Positions 8,867 through 16,648 of a stretch of 64,000 nt of DNA are shown piece after piece. Where the stretch lies: the NCBI GenBank assembly GCA_900549825.1, contig URQB01000006.1:1-64000 (forward strand). Direction: 5' to 3'. The notes beneath the pieces were generated by a model. The model was not told where the DNA came from. It made no database searches and saw only the letters and a list, made by a program, of their open reading frames with translations. Within the stretch, counting starts at the first letter, position 1; the number at the start of each line of letters is the position of its first letter. The position numbers and the translations under genes were made by a program. This DNA is from an uncultured Oscillospiraceae bacterium (lineage in GTDB: Bacteria > Bacillota > Clostridia > Oscillospirales > Acutalibacteraceae).

Positions 8867-10327
8867 GTGCAGAACACCCAGCCCGAAGCCGCTGCGAAGA
8901 CCCAGCCCCGCGACGAATTCTTCTGGATTTCGACCATCAACAAGGCGACCGTCGTCGTGAACCGCGCCGAGGGCCTCCTGGACGACGCGACGGCGCGCCT
9001 CGCCGCCCGCGGGATCCGCGCCGTCGAAGAGGCGGCCGCCGTCGATCCTACGAAGCGCGTCAAGAAGTACATCGCCTACGAGCCGCTTCTCATCGCGGCG
9101 ACGTCCCCCGAAGTGACCTTGATCCACGCGGGGCGCTCCTCCCAGGACATCCTCTCGACGATGCGCATGGCGCTCGACTGGGAGGAGGCGGCGCAGATCG
9201 CCGGAGCCCTCGACGACGTGATCGCGAAGATCCTGGATCTCGCCGAGCAGCACCGCGACACCATCGTTCCCAACTACACGAACGGCGTCGCCGCGCAGCC
9301 CAACAGCTACGCGCACTACCTCCTGGGCTTTGCGGCTTCGTTCCTGCGCGACCGCGAACGCCTGGCGCAGTGCCTCGTCCGATACGACATGTCGAGCATG
9401 GGGGCGACCGTATTGAACGGCACCGGGTGGCCCTTGAACCGCGCCGCGATGGCGGCCAAACTCGGGTTCGCGCGCGAAGTCCGGAACGCGTTCGACGCCA
9501 CCTGCCAGGCGCCGGTCGACGCGGTCCTCGAAATCGCGTCCGTCGCCGGGAGCATCGCAATCCACGTCGGCAGCATGGTGAACGACATCATGGTTCAGTA
9601 CGCGCAGCCGCGCCCCTGGATCATCCTGCAGGAAGGGGGCGAGAACACGTACGTGTCGTCGGCCATGCCGCAAAAGAGGAACCCCGGCCTCATGAACAAC
9701 TGCCGCGCGGACGCGTCGGACGTTTTGGCGGAAATGAACGCCGTGCACATGCGCGCCCACAACGTCGTCCCCGGCATGACCGACGGGAAGAGCGTCGAGA
9801 AGAACACCCGCATGGCCCGCGCGGCGGTCGGGATGCTGAAGCGCTTCCTGAAGGTTCTCAACGCCCTTCGCATCAACCCGGAACGCGCCCTGGAGGAGCT
9901 GAACAGCGACTGGACCGCCTCGCAGGAGATCGCCGACCGATTGATGCGCAACTACGGGCTGCCCTTTAGGATCGGCCACCACGTCGCGAGCGCGATGGTC
10001 TCCTGGGCCCGCGCCGAGAACGTGCTGCCGCTCGCCTTCCCCTACGCCCAGATGCAGCGCATTTACGGCGACGTCGTCCGCGCGGAATTCCCGGAGGCGC
10101 CCGCCGACCTCCCCATGAGCGAAGCGGAATTCCGCGACGCCCTCGACCCGAAGGGGATCGTCGCCGCCCGCAGGACGAGCGGGAGCGCCGCCCCCGCGGA
10201 AGTCGACGCGATGCTGCGCGAAGCGCGTGAGGAACTTCAACTGCGCCGTGAGCGCCTTGCGGCGAGCGTCGCCGACAAGTGCGCGGCCGTCGCCGCACTG
10301 GAGCGCGAGTTCGCGGCCTTCCTCTGA
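8867..10327 (+). CDS. Argininosuccinate-lyase-like enzyme (fumarase/aspartase superfamily)
   Basis: 486 aa. The superfamily signature SSAMPQKRNPGL lies near residues 264-275 on the mobile catalytic loop. YTNGVAAQPNSYAHYLLG corresponds to the conserved block around the argininosuccinate-lyase 'AQP' motif, and GTGWPLNR to a third block. Enzymes of this superfamily eliminate fumarate or a related group from a succinyl compound. The start is GTG 8867 behind a GGAGAGGA site. It sits in a catabolic-looking unit with a dicarboxylate carrier, not with arg genes. It may therefore be a paralogue acting on another substrate rather than the biosynthetic ArgH. Confidence 0.8.
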   Translation: MQNTQPEAAAKTQPRDEFFWISTINKATVVVNRAEGLLDDATARLAARGIRAVEEAAAVDPTKRVKKYIAYEPLLIAATSPEVTLIHAGRSSQDILSTMRMALDWEEAAQIAGALDDVIAKILDLAEQHRDTIVPNYTNGVAAQPNSYAHYLLGFAASFLRDRERLAQCLVRYDMSSMGATVLNGTGWPLNRAAMAAKLGFAREVRNAFDATCQAPVDAVLEIASVAGSIAIHVGSMVNDIMVQYAQPRPWIILQEGGENTYVSSAMPQKRNPGLMNNCRADASDVLAEMNAVHMRAHNVVPGMTDGKSVEKNTRMARAAVGMLKRFLKVLNALRINPERALEELNSDWTASQEIADRLMRNYGLPFRIGHHVASAMVSWARAENVLPLAFPYAQMQRIYGDVVRAEFPEAPADLPMSEAEFRDALDPKGIVAARRTSGSAAPAEVDAMLREAREELQLRRERLAASVADKCAAVAALEREFAAFL

Positions 10328-10384
10328 CCGAAGGAACCCTCTCATCAAGACCATTAGTCCCAAGACCACACATCGGAGAACCTC

Positions 10385-11755
10385 ATGTCCGCACTTCTTC
10401 CCTGGATCGCCGTCGCCGTCACCGTGGTGGCGGGCTGGGCGCTCGTGAAGCGCTTCCAGACGCATCTCGTGCTGCTCTTCGCGGGGCTTGCGATCCTCAT
10501 CTGCGTCGCCCTGATGGGTGACGCCTCCTTCCTCCCGAAGGGCGTCAAGCCCTCCGGCTTCTGGCTCTTCGACATCTTCGCGACGTTCAAGAACATCGCG
10601 ACGAAGCAGAGCGCCGGGACCGGGTTCCTCATCATGACGGCGGGCGGCTTCGCCGCCTACATGGACCGCATCGGCGCCGCGAAGGCGCTGGTCGACGTCG
10701 CCGTGAAGCCCCTGGCGGCCCTCAGGGCCCCGTACCTCGTCTTGGCGGGCGGCTACGTCGTGGGGCAGATCCTCGTCATGGTGATCCCGTCCGCGGCGGG
10801 CCTCGCGATGCTCCTCTTGGTCGCGCTCTTCCCGATTCTCAAAGCCGTCGGCACCTCCGCCGCATCGGCGGCCGCCGTCATCGGGACTTCGGCCGGCATG
10901 ACCTTTGCGCCCACCGCCGGGACGGCGAGCCTCGCCGCCAAGGTCGCGAACCTCGACCCGATCATCTACCTCGTGCAGTACCAGCTCCCGATCGCGGTCC
11001 CGACCCTCATCGTCGCGGGCGCCGCGCACTACTTCGTGCAGCGCCACTATGACCGGAAGGCCGACGACGTCTACAGCGAAGTCGTGGAGGTGAAGAAGTC
11101 GGACGCGCCGGCCGCCCCGAAGTGGTACGCGATCTTCCCGGTCCTTCCCATCGCGCTTCTCATCATCTTCTCGAACCTCGTCGTTTCGTCCGTCAAGCTC
11201 GACACGATCGCCGCGCTCTTCATGGTGTGGATGGGCGTCGTCATCATCGAAGTCATCCGCTGCCGCGACGTGAAGAAGATCTTCAAGGACGCGATGGCGA
11301 TGTTCCAGAGCATGGGGAAGATGTTCGCGGGGATCGTCGCGCTCATCATCTGCGCGGAATTCTTCGCGACGGGCCTCAAGACCTCGGGGCTCATTGACAT
11401 CATCATCAATTCCGCCCAGGGCGTGGGCGCCGGTATGGGCGCGATGACCGTGCTTTTGACCGGCATCGTCTCGATCGTCACCTTCCTCACGGGTTCGGGC
11501 GTCGGCGCCTACTCGTCCTTCGCGGCCCTGGCGCCCGACGTCGCCGCGGGGTTGGGCGGCTCCGTCGAAGCGCTCGTCACGCCGATGCAGTTCGCCTCCG
11601 GCATGATCCGTGCGATGAGCCCGGTGGCGGGCGTCATCATCGCGGTCGCGGGCGCCGCGGGCGTGAGCCCCGTCGCGATCGTGCGCCGCACCTGGATCCC
11701 GATGATCCTCGGCCTCGTGACGACCTTGATCGTCAACATGATCCTCTTCGGGTAA
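10385..11755 (+). CDS. DcuC-family anaerobic C4-dicarboxylate transporter
   Basis: 456-aa integral inner-membrane protein with about 12 hydrophobic helices spread over its length, and the glycine/serine-rich segments GTSAGMTFAPTAGTA and GSGVGAYSSFAALAP typical of the DcuC/ion-transporter superfamily. DcuC proteins export succinate or exchange dicarboxylates under anaerobic growth. It begins 57 bp after the lyase gene on the same strand and is followed by a strong terminator, so the two probably form one transcript that makes and moves a C4 acid. Confidence 0.85.
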   Translation: MSALLPWIAVAVTVVAGWALVKRFQTHLVLLFAGLAILICVALMGDASFLPKGVKPSGFWLFDIFATFKNIATKQSAGTGFLIMTAGGFAAYMDRIGAAKALVDVAVKPLAALRAPYLVLAGGYVVGQILVMVIPSAAGLAMLLLVALFPILKAVGTSAASAAAVIGTSAGMTFAPTAGTASLAAKVANLDPIIYLVQYQLPIAVPTLIVAGAAHYFVQRHYDRKADDVYSEVVEVKKSDAPAAPKWYAIFPVLPIALLIIFSNLVVSSVKLDTIAALFMVWMGVVIIEVIRCRDVKKIFKDAMAMFQSMGKMFAGIVALIICAEFFATGLKTSGLIDIIINSAQGVGAGMGAMTVLLTGIVSIVTFLTGSGVGAYSSFAALAPDVAAGLGGSVEALVTPMQFASGMIRAMSPVAGVIIAVAGAAGVSPVAIVRRTWIPMILGLVTTLIVNMILFG

Positions 11756-11834
11756 CCGTCTCCTCAGGGAGGACGTCCGGGCGACATACCCTCGGCCATG
11801 CCGGACGTCCTCTCTCCCCTTCACCTTCCACCCT

Positions 11835-11877
11835 AGCGAAAAGGAGGCGAGCAAGCGCTCACCTCCTTTCGCTTTTT
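11835..11877 (+). terminator. Intrinsic terminator after the lyase-transporter unit
   Basis: Long stem AGCGAAAAGGAGGCGAGC / GCTCACCTCCTTTCGCT followed by TTTTT. A second hairpin (AGGACGTCCGG / CCGGACGTCCT, 11,770-11,812) lies just before it. Confidence 0.8.
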
Positions 11878-11934
11878 CCGGTTCTCAAGGAAGCCCCTGA
11901 AGGGCTCCTCCATCCGTGACTTCCGTCTCGTCCG

Positions 11935-12129
11935 TCAGTCCCGTTCGTCCAACCACACCGTCAGGATCGCTTCGAGAATCTTCTCGTTGCTCCCTTCCGG
12001 GTCGTCGTCGAAGTCGGGAAGCGCGCAGATCATCTCGTGCATCTTCACGAAGGAGAGCGTGAGCGGGTCCACGTCCGGGAATTCGTCGGCGAGCGTCTCG
12101 CCGATCTCACGCGTGTCGGTCCACTTCAT
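11935..12129 (-). CDS. iscX: Fe-S cluster assembly protein IscX
   Basis: 64-aa acidic protein matching IscX over its whole length: KWTDTREIGETLADEFPDVDPLTLSFVKMHEMI and the conserved acidic DFDDDPEGSNEKILEAI. IscX modulates IscS and binds iron in the Isc pathway. It is the last gene of the cluster, two bases after fdx, which fixes its role by context. Confidence 0.93.
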   Translation of the reverse strand: MKWTDTREIGETLADEFPDVDPLTLSFVKMHEMICALPDFDDDPEGSNEKILEAILTVWLDERD

Positions 12130-12131
12130 GA

Positions 12132-12467
12132 TCAGTGCTCCTTCGCGTGATTGCGGGAATACTTCGGGATCTCGACCGTGATGTCGGCCTCACCCACCGT
12201 CGTCTGGCAGGAGAGCCGCGAGTAGAGCCCGGCGCCCCAGGCGGCATCGAGGTGGTCGAGCTCGTTGTCTTCGGGTTCGTTCAGCGTCTCCAACCCCTCG
12301 CGGACGTAGACGTGGCAGGTCGAGCAGGCGCAGGAGAATTCGCAGGCGTGCTCGATCTTGATGCCGTTCTCAAGCAGCGCGCGGGCGAGGTTGGCGCCGA
12401 CGGGCACCTCAAAGGAAGTGCCTTCCGGGCAGAGTTCGGCGTGAGGGAGGACGGTGATCTTTGGCAT
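12132..12467 (-). CDS. fdx: Isc-type [2Fe-2S] ferredoxin
   Basis: 111 aa. Cluster ligands are visible as C-x5-C-x2-C in HACEFSCACSTCHV (about residues 40-53) plus a fourth Cys in LSCQT (about residue 88). This is the adrenodoxin-like ferredoxin that gives electrons for cluster assembly on IscU. It lies 15 bp after hscA and 2 bp before iscX, the standard order. Confidence 0.95.
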   Translation of the reverse strand: MPKITVLPHAELCPEGTSFEVPVGANLARALLENGIKIEHACEFSCACSTCHVYVREGLETLNEPEDNELDHLDAAWGAGLYSRLSCQTTVGEADITVEIPKYSRNHAKEH

Positions 12468-12482
12468 GAAGGGTCTCCTTCG

Positions 12483-14402
12483 TCAATGCTTGGCGGGTTC
12501 TGCGGGTTCTTCTTCGTCGTCCGCGAAGAGGTCGTCGTCCAAGGACTTCCCCTGGAGCGCGGCGCGGATCGAGCGGTCCATGCGGCGTTCGGCGAAGGTC
12601 TCGGTGCCCTTCGTGAGAGCCTCCGAGGCGGCCTTGATCGCCTGGGTGTCGTCGGTGGCGGCAAGGCGCGTCAACTCCTCGACCAAGCGGTCGATCTCGG
12701 CGCGCTCGTCCGCGGAGAGGAGATCGGCGTCTTCGGCCAAGGCGCTCGCGACGGACTCCATGATGCGGCGGGCTTCGACCTGCTGCTCGCGGAGTTCGCG
12801 CGCACGCATGTCGGCTTCGGCGCTGCCGTTCCCGTCGCGGAGCATCCGGACGATTTCGTCGTCGGTCAGGCCGTAGGAGGGCTTCACCTCGACGCGGGCT
12901 TCGACGCCCGTCGTGGTTTCGCGCGCGGAAACGGAAAGGAGCCCGTCGGCGTCCACCTGGAAGGTGACGCGGATGCGGGCGGCGCCCGCCGCCATCGGAG
13001 GGATGCCGCGGAGTTCAAACTTCGCGAGCGACCGGCACGCGTCCACGACTTCACGCTCACCCTGCACGACGTGGAGCGCCATCGCGGTCTGCCCGTCCTT
13101 GAAGGTGGTGAAGTCCTGCGCCATCGCGGTCGGGATCGCGCTGTTGCGCGGGATGATCTTCTCGACCAACCCGCCCATCGTTTCAAGGCCGAGCGAGAGG
13201 GGCGTGACGTCCAAAAGGAGCCAGTCGTCCCCTTCCGCGGTGTTGCCTGCGAGCTTGTTCGCCTGCATCGCGGCGCCCAACGCCACGACGCGGTCCGGGT
13301 CGATGTCGACCAGGGGTTCGACGCCGAAGAGCTCGCGCACGGCGCGGCGCACGCAGGGCATGCGCGTCGACCCGCCCACGAGCACGACGCCCTTGATCTC
13401 AGTAGGTTCGAGTTCGGCGTCTTTGAGGACGGCCTTCACCGCGCAGAGGGTCTTGCGGACCAGATGCGCCGTGATCTTTTCGAATTCGTCGCGCGTCAAT
13501 TCCTCGTCGACCACGAGGCCGTCGTCCAACTCCACGCGGATCCGGGTGGTTTCCGCGTCGGTCAGCGCCTCCTTCGCGGCGCGCGCGGCGTCGATCAGGC
13601 GGCGCTTCTCTTCAGGCGACAGGATGCGGTGCACGCCCTCGTCGCCCAGGCGCTCGACCAAACGGCAGAAGATGCGGTGGTCGAAGTCGTCGCCGCCCAA
13701 GGACGCATTCCCGCCCGTCGCGAGCACTTCGAAGACGCCGCGGTTGAGTTTGAGGAGCGACGCGTCGAAGGTGCCGCCCCCCAAGTCGTAGACCAGGTAG
13801 ACGCCTTCCGCACCGTTGTCGAGCCCGTAGGCGAGTGCGGCGGCGGTGGGTTCGTTCAGAAGACGGAGCACGTCGAGGTTCGCGAGGCGCGCCGCGTCCT
13901 TCGTCGCCTGACGCTGCGCGTCGTCGAAGTAGGCGGGCACCGTGATGACGGCCCCCACGAGGTCGCCGCCCAGGCGCGCTTCGGCGCGCGCGGCGAGCGA
14001 CTTCAGGATTTCGGCGCTCACTTCGACCGGGCTCTTCACGCCCGCCGCGGTGCGGATCGCGAGCATCGCGCCTTCGTCGACGATGTCGTAGGGAAGGCTC
14101 GGCAGGTTCGCGAGGTCTTCGCGGCGGCGGCCGATCAGGCGCTTCGCGCTCGAGATCGTGTTCTTCGCGTCGTCGCGCGCGTGCTCGCGCGCTTCGCGGC
14201 CCACCGTCACGGTGCCGTCGGCCTGGTAGCGCACGACGGACGGGAGCAGCGTCTCGCCCGCCTCGTCCGCGATGCACTCGGGTTCGCCGCTCCGAACGGT
14301 CGCGACGATCGAATTCGTGGTCCCGAGGTCGATCCCGACCGCGAGACGGTGTTCGTGGGGTGCCGCGGAAAGTCCGGGCTCGGCGATTTGAAAGAGCGCC
14401 AT
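12483..14402 (-). CDS. hscA: Fe-S assembly Hsp70 chaperone HscA
   Basis: 639-aa DnaK-type chaperone. The ATPase domain begins with AVGIDLGTTNS (residues 21-31), and the second phosphate loop VYDLGGGTFDASLL is near residue 205. The substrate-binding domain carries DVTPLSLGLETMGG (about 395). HscA with HscB releases the Fe-S cluster from IscU. It lies between hscB and fdx, on the minus strand. Confidence 0.96.
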   Translation of the reverse strand: MALFQIAEPGLSAAPHEHRLAVGIDLGTTNSIVATVRSGEPECIADEAGETLLPSVVRYQADGTVTVGREAREHARDDAKNTISSAKRLIGRRREDLANLPSLPYDIVDEGAMLAIRTAAGVKSPVEVSAEILKSLAARAEARLGGDLVGAVITVPAYFDDAQRQATKDAARLANLDVLRLLNEPTAAALAYGLDNGAEGVYLVYDLGGGTFDASLLKLNRGVFEVLATGGNASLGGDDFDHRIFCRLVERLGDEGVHRILSPEEKRRLIDAARAAKEALTDAETTRIRVELDDGLVVDEELTRDEFEKITAHLVRKTLCAVKAVLKDAELEPTEIKGVVLVGGSTRMPCVRRAVRELFGVEPLVDIDPDRVVALGAAMQANKLAGNTAEGDDWLLLDVTPLSLGLETMGGLVEKIIPRNSAIPTAMAQDFTTFKDGQTAMALHVVQGEREVVDACRSLAKFELRGIPPMAAGAARIRVTFQVDADGLLSVSARETTTGVEARVEVKPSYGLTDDEIVRMLRDGNGSAEADMRARELREQQVEARRIMESVASALAEDADLLSADERAEIDRLVEELTRLAATDDTQAIKAASEALTKGTETFAERRMDRSIRAALQGKSLDDDLFADDEEEPAEPAKH

Positions 14403-14424
14403 CAGTGTAGGTTCCTTTCTGTCG

Positions 14425-14604
14425 TCACTTCGTCTGCGCGAGGAAGCGCTCGACGAACATCAGTTCGCGCGTGAGGTCGCGGGCCGCCTGAAAGTCGCGG
14501 CGCACGTCGATCGCGTCGGCAAGCTGCCCGAGCGCGCGGTCGCGCATCGCGCGGGCTTCCGAGAGCACCGCTTCGGCGTCGGCCAGCGCGCCGCGCTCGC
14601 GGAC
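14425..14604 (-). pseudogene. hscB: HscB co-chaperone, C-terminal fragment cut by the sequence join
   Basis: About 59 residues of the HscB C-terminal helical domain remain (RERGALADAEAVLSEAR ... ARDLTRELMFVERFLAQTK, ending in the usual 'v.klkFlekl'-like helix). The J-domain with HPD that should follow on the minus strand is absent. Beyond about 14,604 the sequence is instead recG of another organism on the opposite strand. The gap to hscA is 22 bp. The truncation is best read as an assembly break, not a biological deletion. Confidence 0.8.
14563..14604. other. Chimeric junction between two unrelated genomes
   Basis: To the left, hscB reads on the minus strand through about 14,604. To the right, recG reads on the plus strand from about 14,563, beginning with the conserved HRFGV-x-QR block. 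The ~42 bases in between can be read as either protein. Base composition, lineage and gene content change together here, and both flanking genes are truncated at this one point. The pattern fits an assembler joining two genomes through a short shared word. Confidence 0.85.
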
Positions 14605-15453
14605 AAGGGCAGCAATCCCCATCTGCTCGTCATGTCCGCCACGCCGATCCCCCGCACGCTCGCGCTGATGATATACGGCGATCTGGATATCTCCATCCTC
14701 GACGAGCTGCCGCCCGGGCGGCAGCAGATCAAAACCTATACTGTGGGAAGCCGTTTGCACCAGCGGGTATATGCTTATATCAGAAAGCATCTCGATCAGG
14801 GCCTCCAAGCCTATATCGTCTGCCCGCTCGTCGAAGAGGGGGAAACGGAGCTGACCGCCGCGCAGGAATATGCGCAAAAGCTGCAAAAGGGTCCATTCCG
14901 CGGCTACCAACTCGGCCTGCTGCACGGGCGTATGAAACCGAAGGACAAGGAGAAAACCATGCGCCGCTTCGCATCGAATGAGATCCAGCTCCTGATCTCC
15001 ACCACAGTCGTCGAGGTCGGTGTGGACGTGCCGAACGCAGTAGTCATGGTGATCGAAAACGCAGAGCGCTTCGGCCTTTCGCAGCTCCATCAGCTGCGTG
15101 GGCGCGTGGGGCGTGGGAAGCATCCATCCACCTGCATACTCATATCCGATGCACAAAATGAGCAGGCCAGGCAGCGGCTGCAGACGATGTGCGACACGAC
15201 GGACGGCTTTCAGATTGCGGATGCGGATCTCAAAATGCGCGGCCCCGGTGATTTTTTCGGTGCGCGCCAGCACGGTCTGCCCGCCCTGAAGATCGCCAAT
15301 ATGGTCACGGATCTGGACGAATTGAAGCAAGCACAGCAGGCGGCGAGAATGATTTTGAAGGATGACCCCGGCCTGCAAAAACCAGAAGACGCAGGGCTGC
15401 GTGCAGCAGTAGACAAGCTGTTTCAAACGGTAGGCGAAACCGGGCTGAATTAA
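14563..15453 (+). CDS. recG: ATP-dependent DNA helicase RecG, C-terminal ~297 residues only
   Basis: RecG remodels stalled replication forks and Holliday junctions. The fragment opens in frame with EHRFGVGQRAAL, then helicase motif III (VMSATPIPRTLAL, 14,629-14,667). Next come DELPPGRQQIKT, the motif V region (STTVVEVGVDVPNAVVMVI) and motif VI (QLRGRVGRG), and the RecG C-terminal wedge-side segment FQIADADLKMRGPGDFFG. Family members are about 680 aa, so the wedge domain and motifs I-II are missing. The missing half is absent because the sequence upstream belongs to another genome. Confidence 0.9.
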   Translation, partial: EHRFGVGQRAALADKGSNPHLLVMSATPIPRTLALMIYGDLDISILDELPPGRQQIKTYTVGSRLHQRVYAYIRKHLDQGLQAYIVCPLVEEGETELTAAQEYAQKLQKGPFRGYQLGLLHGRMKPKDKEKTMRRFASNEIQLLISTTVVEVGVDVPNAVVMVIENAERFGLSQLHQLRGRVGRGKHPSTCILISDAQNEQARQRLQTMCDTTDGFQIADADLKMRGPGDFFGARQHGLPALKIANMVTDLDELKQAQQAARMILKDDPGLQKPEDAGLRAAVDKLFQTVGETGLN

Positions 15454-15457
15454 CAAT

Positions 15458-15502
15458 AAAAACGCGCGTGGAACTGTGGAAACACCATTCCCGCGCGTTT
15501 TC
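15458..15502 (+). terminator. Intrinsic terminator after recG
   Basis: AAAACGCGCG pairs perfectly with CGCGCGTTTT across a ~25-base loop, starting five bases after the recG stop. The U-tract is short (four). Confidence 0.65.
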
Positions 15503-15532
15503 CTCTATACAAAGCAGAAAATATCGCCGCCA

Positions 15533-15823
15533 TTACGAGCTCACGAAGCTATGATCTCTTCCGCTCTTGTTCAGTGCTTTCGCCGTAACCGTATGTATGG
15601 TGCGTTTCCGTGCGGCTGTCCGTTCCAGCAAGGACTCGTCGAATTCATACGCATCCTCCTCACCGCAGTAATGCGCCGTCACAGGGACGGCAGCCATCGC
15701 AGCGGCGCAGGATGTCCATGATTTGCTCTTCGTTTGCGAGCTCCCGGTCTTTTCAAGCATGGCAAGGCCGTTCTTTCTCTTTCTGATTGACTTTATCTTA
15801 CGCTGTTTCCCGCAGGACTGCAA
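15533..15823 (-). CDS. Hypothetical protein, doubtful
   Basis: This is the longest open frame (96 codons) in the ~330-base stretch between recG and the repeat array. The translation is rich in Ser, Thr, Lys and Ala with no domain I recognise. A neighbouring frame contains a CxxC-like run (RCDGCRPCDG), which hints at a frameshifted remnant of a small cysteine protein. No convincing ribosome site is present. Treat it as unproven. Confidence 0.2.
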   Translation of the reverse strand: MQSCGKQRKIKSIRKRKNGLAMLEKTGSSQTKSKSWTSCAAAMAAVPVTAHYCGEEDAYEFDESLLERTAARKRTIHTVTAKALNKSGRDHSFVSS

Positions 15824-15886
15824 GCGGTTTGCCGAAGATGAAATACGGCTATTGACATTTCTGAAATGCGGAGATAAAATAAGAAT

Positions 15887-15976
15887 AGAAAGTGTGACAC
15901 TACCGCTTTGGCGTTAGCGTCCCCATTCGATTAGACTAGCTGATCATTTGGAGAAGTGGGCAGTTAGTCTTTTTTT
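15887..15976 (+). ncRNA. Candidate antisense (antitoxin) RNA, module 1
   Basis: Promoter TTGACA (15,852-15,857), 17-bp spacer, TAAAAT (15,875-15,880); start expected near 15,887. The RNA ends in a hairpin AGACTAGCTG / CAGTTAGTCT (15,933-15,942 with 15,961-15,970) and seven Ts. The terminator's right arm and T-run are antisense to the last codons and stop of peptide gene 1, so the two RNAs are complementary at their 3' ends. No ORF of note lies in it. Confidence 0.75.
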
Positions 15977-16029
15977 ATTGCCAGAATGAGTAACAAAATC
16001 AATACTAACGTAATAATGATGTACTCCAT
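15964..16029 (-). CDS. 21-aa hydrophobic peptide, putative type I toxin, module 1
   Basis: ATG at 16029, stop TAA at 15964. The peptide starts MEYIIITL, has an unbroken Ile/Leu/Val core and ends AIKKD: one short transmembrane helix with a charged tail. Ribosome site AAGGAGGTGAGG lies about eight bases before the ATG. The 5' leader segment CCTCACTTCTT (16,063-16,073) can pair over 11 positions with AGGAGGTGAGG (16,033-16,043) and hide the ribosome site. Size and character are like the Ibs/TisB/Fst class of membrane toxins. I do not recognise the exact family. Confidence 0.75.
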   Translation of the reverse strand: MEYIIITLVLILLLILAIKKD

Positions 16030-16112
16030 CGGCCTCACCTCCTTCCTGCACAAGACCTGTACAAGAAGTGAGGACGCTAACTGCCTGCCGGGAACGGTAG
16101 TGTCACATACCA

Positions 16113-16141
16113 ATTATAGCCAGATGGGATTTATTTGTCAA
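16113..16141 (-). promoter_or_regulatory. Consensus promoter of peptide gene 1
   Basis: On the minus strand TTGACA (16,141-16,136), 17-bp spacer, TATAAT (16,118-16,113). It matches the sigma-A consensus at every position. Predicted start near 16,106, at the GTGACACTACCG box, giving a ~77-nt leader. Confidence 0.85.
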
Positions 16142-16221
16142 TCATACAATTTTTGAGACGGATGCTGCCGAATATGAACAGGGCTATTGACATTTCCCGA
16201 ACACGAGGATAGAATAAGGAT

Positions 16222-16310
16222 AGAAAGTGTGACACTACCGCTCCGGCGTTAGCGTCCTCGAATGACTAGACTAGCTGAGCCATTGGACACGGGGCAGCTA
16301 GTCTTTTTTT
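16222..16310 (+). ncRNA. Candidate antisense RNA, module 2
   Basis: Promoter TTGACA (16,187-16,192), 17-bp spacer, TAGAAT (16,210-16,215). The terminator stem AGACTAGCTG / CAGCTAGTCT (16,268-16,277 with 16,295-16,304) is a perfect 10-bp palindrome followed by seven Ts. It overlaps the 3' end of peptide gene 2. The 5' part carries the same GTGACACTACCG and GTTAGCGTCC boxes as the peptide mRNA. Confidence 0.75.
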
Positions 16311-16363
16311 ATTGCCAGAATGAGCAGCAAAATCACTACTAACGTAATAATGATGTACTCCAT
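16298..16363 (-). CDS. 21-aa hydrophobic peptide, putative type I toxin, module 2
   Basis: ATG 16363, stop TAG 16298. It differs from copy 1 only at residue 10 (Val instead of Leu). The GGAGGAGGTGAGG ribosome site is retained. The occluding leader element reads CCTCGCTTCTT; the A-to-G change turns an A-T pair into a G-T wobble, so the hairpin survives. A conserved peptide with a changed but still pairing leader argues that both are under selection. Confidence 0.75.
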   Translation of the reverse strand: MEYIIITLVVILLLILAIKKD

Positions 16364-16448
16364 CGGCCTCACCTCCTCCCTGTACAAAAGGAATGCACAA
16401 GAAGCGAGGACGCTAACTGCCTTCCGGGAATGATAGTGTCACATACCA

Positions 16449-16477
16449 ATTATATCCATATGAAATTTATTTGTCAA
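16449..16477 (-). promoter_or_regulatory. Consensus promoter of peptide gene 2
   Basis: Minus-strand TTGACA (16,477-16,472), 17-bp spacer, TATAAT (16,454-16,449); same perfect geometry as module 1. Confidence 0.85.
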
Positions 16478-16558
16478 TCGCTCAGTTTTTGAGAGAAAGC
16501 TTGTTGAATATAGGCATCCCCTATTGACATTTCTGTAATCTAAGGATAAAATGAGAAT

Positions 16559-16648
16559 AGAAAGCGTGACACTACCGCTCCGACGTTAGCGTCCCCCTAA
16601 TGATAGACTAACTGCGTTGTTGGGAGACTGGGCAGTTAGTCTTTTTTT
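16559..16648 (+). ncRNA. Candidate antisense RNA, module 3
   Basis: Promoter TTGACA (16,524-16,529), 17-bp spacer, TAAAAT (16,547-16,552). Terminator AGACTAACTG / CAGTTAGTCT (16,605-16,614 with 16,633-16,642), perfect, with T-run to 16,648. Both arms changed together relative to module 2 (AGCTG/CAGCT to AACTG/CAGTT). This is a compensatory change that supports a functional stem. Confidence 0.75.

Noticed and set aside
8852..11854. 1000-codon open frame on the minus strand
   Set aside because: It is the antisense shadow of the lyase and transporter genes in GC-rich DNA. Its Arg/Asp/His-rich translation has no domain, and the plus-strand genes have clear motifs and a terminator.
12135..14474. 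779-codon plus-strand open frame
   Set aside because: Antisense to hscA and fdx, which match their families from end to end. The reverse translation is low-complexity and follows GC-rich third positions.
14425..15453. Horizontal transfer explaining the change of lineage
   Set aside because: Both sides are ordinary housekeeping genes of different phyla, and two conserved genes are cut at a single point with no integrase, tRNA or repeat. An assembly join is simpler.
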